Position numbers and translations under genes: made by a program
The notes under the pieces: model-generated
Database searches by the model: none
Told to the model about the DNA's origin: nothing
What the model saw: the letters and a program-made list of their open reading frames with translations, nothing else
Assembly: GCA_030549495.1 (NCBI GenBank)
Contig: JAUIRK010000751.1
Location: forward strand, 124,001-188,000
Source: Nectonema munidae
Taxonomy: Eukaryota; Nematomorpha; Nectonematoida; Nectonematidae
DNA length: 64,000 bases
Reading direction: 5' to 3'
Part shown: positions 59,559-64,000 of the stretch, piece by piece
Numbering within the stretch: position 1 is the first letter of the stretch
How the letters are laid out: every line of letters begins with the position of its first letter

Positions 59559-60738
59559 CAGGGTTTCTACCAAATTTCAAAAATGAAATTCAAGAGGTTT
59601 TCAAGAGTAATATGAAAATTTTCATGGTTTACAATATTATTTCATTTATATCGATTAAATGAAGTTATAAGTTCAAACTTTCTATTTTATGAAAAAGAGA
59701 GCCTAGTGAAAGATTGCTTTTTATTAGTTTCGCTTCTTGATCAATTTTTGTAATTTCATCTGTACCATCTCTTAAAATTTTCTTTCTTTTTTCTTCAAGC
59801 TTTCAAATCCATCTCCATTTTTCCCTTCATTTCTTTTCTAAACTTTTCGGCGTTTACTTCCTTTTGCTTATCTAATGCATCTTTGTAGAAAGCTTTTGCA
59901 TTACCAACACTTAAAATCAATTTTTTTTATTATCTATTATTGTATTTTGAATACCCTCAACTGCTTGAAGATGATCATAGACTCTTCTTCGTCCTACCAA
60001 AGTGCTTTCATAAAGATTTTCAGATAAACATTCTTTATGAATTGAAAATGATCTTTCTACAGAAGCATAACCATGGAAAAGAGTGAGAACGATACACACA
60101 ACTTTTTTAAGTTCTTCACTATCTTCATCGATAAGTTAAAAAATTTGATTCCAAAAAACATCTAATTTTCTGCAGTGTTTGTTGCAACATTATTGTGATG
60201 CAACATTATTTTAATTGGATGATGAAGGAGTGAATATTCTCTATTACATGAAACGTTCCTTTTTACAATCCCTATTCATTTTTCGGCAACAATCATATGC
60301 AACATTTCAAGTTTTATCACGGAGGCAGAGTTAAACTTCAGATAACTAGTACAACAAAATGTAAGGCAAACTTAAGTGAGGGAAATTTTCTATACATCAG
60401 TATAACGAGTCTTCTTTTTCATTAGTAAAGACTGGAAAGCGGATGAAGCAATAAAAGCAAAGTGGTGATTCATGATAAGATTAGAAAAAACGAGGTTTTA
60501 TGATTTATGGCATTGGGGGATTCCGGTAGTGAGGAGGAGGAGGGGGGGGGGGATAACAAAAAATTCAAGTGGCCATAAAGCACCATTGAAAAACACTGTC
60601 ATTTTTGATATTAACATTTTATTTATCAGTTTTTTTCTAACATCAGTTCTTTGGTATCAGTAAAATTTAAGAGGTTTTACAGGTTTTCAAAAGGTGTTCT
60701 TTGAATTCAAGAGGTTTTCAAGGTTGGTAGACACCCTG
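59559..60738 (-). mobile_element. hAT element relic with C-terminal dimerisation domain
   Basis: The left end CAGGGTTTCTACCAAATTTC (59559) and the right end, read inward, CAGGGTGTCTACCAACCTTG (60738) form inverted repeats; both sides also carry AATTCAAGAGGTTTTC. Inside, minus-strand 59917-60099 reads VLTLFHGYASVERSFSIHKE, SENLYESTLVGRRRVYDHLQ, the hAT C-terminal block. Lys/Glu-rich remains continue in shifted frames to about 59740. Earlier domains are absent, so this is an internally deleted or decayed copy. No clear 8-bp duplication was seen. Confidence 0.7.
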
Positions 60739-61003
60739 TGGGATTTTTACGAAAATTTATGACTTTTTAGAATTATGTGCTACAAAATTTGTAATTTTTC
60801 GACTATACTCTTAAAGTTGATACGATTTTGGGACATTTCATACCTATTTTATGATAAATGTTCATGTTATATGAAGATATTATATATTTTCTTTATTTTT
60901 AGCGACAGCTGACTAGTTGAATAATAAATGATAGATAATAGTAAATTAGTGTCTAATTTTTTTCCAGATGCGGCTCGCAGCAAAAAAAGCTTGGTCTAGA
61001 ATT

Positions 61004-61323
61004 CAGGGATCGGCAAACTTTATTTACCCGTCGACCCCTTCATAGGACATTTGAATTCACATCGACCCCCACCCCACATAGAAATGTTTCATAAAAGCAT
61101 TAATCAATGTCAACAATTTAGAGAGAAATAGAAACCAAAAATGTTTCATATATCCTACACTATACAATGTGCTAAACTATGTTTTAAAAGAAAAAGGAGA
61201 TTTATTACTACTATAAAGTAAAAAAAGAATAGAACAATTTGGTAAGTTTTTCTATCTTATCGACCCCTAAAGATCTGTTATGGACCCCCAGGGGTCGATA
61301 TCGACCACTTTGCCGACCCCTTG
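61004..61323. mobile_element. Non-autonomous hAT-like MITE
   Basis: About 320 bp. Left end CAGGGATCGGCAAACTT with CGTCGACCCCT; right end read inward CAAGGGGTCGGCAAAGTGGT with ATATCGACCCCT. Flanks share TCTAGA near both ends, an imperfect duplication. No coding capacity. Confidence 0.65.
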
Positions 61324-64000
61324 ACTCTAGATGGTGGTAAATAGATAATCGGGGACAAGCGCTAAGAATTGAGTAGGTCAATTGGACAGGCCATAGCAGG
61401 GCCTCTATTCAATAAGAGTAAAAATGTATGCATGAGTTTACATTTTGCGCAGTGTGCTCGTCTTTAACCGAGAAATAAGGCAAATAAAAACCGCATTACA
61501 TGCTTTTATATGATTTACAAGAAGTTTGATAGACAGTTTATGCAATTTATATTTTTTAGTAAAAAGAATTACAGACATACTGTTTATTGTATACAAATTT
61601 TTTAGAAATTTTTTTATTTGCAAAATCTTTCTCCTCCTAGAATACAGAAAAAGGATCTCTAATAGTGGTTCAGACAATTCAGCCTTTGGGCAATTCGTCC
61701 CCCAGGCAATATTAATATCAATATATTTAGAGGCCAAAATGATCTGCTTCTTTCAATAGTAACTCTGTCGTTATAGGTAAAATATTAAAAAACACACATT
61801 CAAACACTGTCCTGATGAGGGAAACGCAATTTTATAAACGTTTATTTTAAAATATTTTAAACTATTCTCCTTTCAATTCTTCAAGACCAGTGGCGATTCT
61901 AAGTTTTTAAAAGGGAGGGAGGGGGAGCTGTGTCAGGGCCAATGTTTTGTTAGATAACGCTTGTAATTTTTTAACGCAAAAATGCTCTACTCACGTCAGA
62001 TATAGCTCGGTTTTTTTGTATCTGGAAAGATTGAAATTTTGGTTAGGGTTTTTAAATCTGAATTTTTTTTTCATTGAAATAAAATGAGCAGATATAGAAT
62101 ATTTTTGAAAGTTTTTTGTTTCATTTATCCTTTTAAAATTTGTATTCTACATAGCTTTGTTCCACAATAAATTTAGTTGATAATTTACTATATTTTTTAA
62201 TAAACATCATGATATAAAGTGGAGGGGGAAAATGGGGGTCAGTAAAAAGCTAGAGGGGGAGGGGGGTGCCTTAGCCCTCTTTAAAATCGCTACTGTTCAA
62301 GCCCCCCCCCCCCTCCTCCCAAACCAACAATGAATAGCTACGACTAGGGTGAACATGCAGCTATAAGAACAGCATCAGACTACAAAATAAAGCATTATTG
62401 AGGTTATAAAAGGATTTATAGGTGGCACAAATAGAAAGTTTAATGACATTTCTCTTATTTGTAAGCATATTTTTCAGGTAGGTTTGATCGAGACAAGAAA
62501 ACTTTGAGTTTTAATATCATTTTCCAATATAACAGAAAGGTTAATAATTTAGTAAAATAAATATCTCAAACTGATTTGAAAATAAAAAAACACAGTAGAT
62601 AATATTTTGTACATGTCACTGAAGAATTTTTGATTAAAAAACCATAAAAGTTTTCACAAATTGCTTGTGAAATCCCTTTTACAGATACAAACTCATCAAG
62701 TCAACTGTATTTGACTTTAAGCTCATAAGCTTCCTAAAAATCTATAATAAATTGGAAGGAGACGAATAAAAAATATTAGTTTTTTGCTTTCTGCTTGACT
62801 TAAGTTGAAAAAGATTCACAGAGTTGAAATATCCTCTCAAAGATTTGTCATAATACCATACTATATTCTCGTTTAAAAAATATTAGTGGTCTACAATTTT
62901 TGCAAGGCATGATTCTAAACGTAGAGAAATTAATTTGTTTTTAAAGACATTCAATAATCTACAATAATAATAATCTGTACTACAGAAGCGAAGATTATAT
63001 GAGACATATTTATAGCCACAAACATAATTACAAAGTGGTTTTAATTAATCCGTATAAGCCATGGATTAATGCAACATCTGCCTTTGTTACGAGTCTATGA
63101 TTGTTGTGTCGTGAATAGTGCGGCTGGATGATGCCCAAAATCAAGCAAAATGTTGAAATATTTCACGCGACTTTGACGCGGTTAGTTGACTAATGTTACT
63201 GAAAACAAACTAAATTTTAGGCTATATCGCTCTTTTTGAGATTGAAGTATTTCAGTGTATGGGTTTCTAATGGCAACATGCATTTAGTATGTACGAAACA
63301 TGGAGATTCTTGATTTTTTGTTGAAAAAAGAGGGAGAACTGAATTAATCTACAGAATTCTTTTTAACAAAAAGCATTTTGTTAAATATAATTGACAATAA
63401 CACAATAAAGTACTAATAAGCTAAACAAAAACTAAATGAATCATTCTTTTTAATTGTTATATGCTTTGGCTGCTTGCTTTCTTTGACAGATTCAGTATTT
63501 CTTCATCTCGTCTCCGATTATAACAAATATTTTTGCTGGATCATGTGTCTTCATAACAAAAATGCTTGCCAATATACCATCTAACTTTAAAGAAGATGGC
63601 ATATCGTTTTAATTTTTCGTGCAAGAACTTTTATTTTGGAAATATAATGCCACAAATCATCTAGTAGATATTGAACAATGTTGTTGCCCTTGTCATCAAT
63701 ATCATCAACAATGATATCATATATATAATATTATATTGATTCAATTTTTTTTAAATGTAGATTATAAAATTTTTAAAAACCGGGAGATAAAAACTGGACA
63801 CCGAGAGAAAGCAACCAAAACTGAGAGTCTCCCGGTATTGGCGGGAGAGTTAACAGGTATTAAATAGGAAAATTTGTGTCCAGAATGTCAAAAAATGTAT
63901 ATGTATGTACGATTACACTAACACTCCTAACTTCGACCCTAACACTAATGCCAATTCTACACTAATCCCAACCTCGACAATAAGTTCTAAAATTTTACAC
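61324..64000. other. Right edge, no host exon recognised
   Basis: Expected to be intron or upstream sequence of RABGGTB, but none of its upstream exons was found here. Contains homopolymer C and G tracts near 62225-62315, one short open frame at 63492-63602, and a degenerate CTAAC-rich stretch at 63914-63975. Confidence 0.4.
63492..63602 (-). other. Short unrecognised open frame
   Basis: ATG at 63602 opens 36 codons (MPSSLKLDGILASIFVMKTH, then AKIFVIIGDEMKKY) with good composition. No splice partner or family identified. Could be a remnant of an element. Confidence 0.2.

Overview
This is an AT-rich piece of animal nuclear DNA. The coding sequence is split into many short exons with GT/AG splice sites. 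The introns and spacers are full of decayed DNA transposons, MITEs and tRNA-derived SINEs. The mix (Tc1, Tigger/pogo, several hAT lineages, Merlin, TTAA-flanked MITEs, a Penelope-like relic) and the very small introns fit an arthropod. I lean towards a crustacean such as a parasitic copepod, but the species is an inference. I saw no prokaryotic operons, CRISPR arrays, rRNA or intact tRNA genes.

Host genes. (1) About two thirds of the window is one minus-strand gene for a prominin (CD133 family, five-span membrane glycoprotein). Twenty-one exons run from the ATG at 44705 to the stop at 2760. All splice phases agree and the summed CDS is 2502 nt (833 aa), the usual prominin size. It has a signal peptide, TM1, a Cys-rich cytoplasmic stretch, TM2, loop 1, TM3, TM4, loop 2, TM5 and a short tail. 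(2) The last two exons of the Rab geranylgeranyltransferase beta subunit (RABGGTB) lie on the minus strand at 57806-58166 and 59210-59439. They carry the D-x-C and His zinc-binding residues. The 5' exons were not found and probably lie beyond 64000. (3) At the left edge a plus-strand three-exon model (534-1260) encodes an unrecognised 183-aa protein with one hydrophobic segment, tail-to-tail with prominin. (4) Exon-like blocks on the minus strand at 46.6-47.55 kb are unrecognised.

Mobile DNA by region. Prominin intron 14 (8.2-13.8 kb): a Tc1 relic and a Penelope-like fossil. Intron 6 (18.1-22.9 kb): TTAA MITE. Intron 3 (26.2-32.0 kb): a nearly whole-length Merlin element with 8-bp target duplication but a decayed transposase, a TTAA MITE and two SINEs. 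Intron 1 (32.4-44.5 kb): one copy of a 1.85-kb repeat, a Tigger element with both ends, a hAT relic, MITEs and SINEs. The spacer between prominin and RABGGTB (44.7-57.8 kb): SINEs, the second 1.85-kb repeat, MULE-like and BED/hAT pieces, a 1.9-kb ZBED5-like hAT relic and a TTAA MITE. Right of 59.4 kb: one more hAT relic and a hAT MITE.

No undescribed biological system was found. The most informative items are the complete prominin gene model, the Merlin and Tigger elements with readable ends, and the paired 1.85-kb repeat with internal tandem units.
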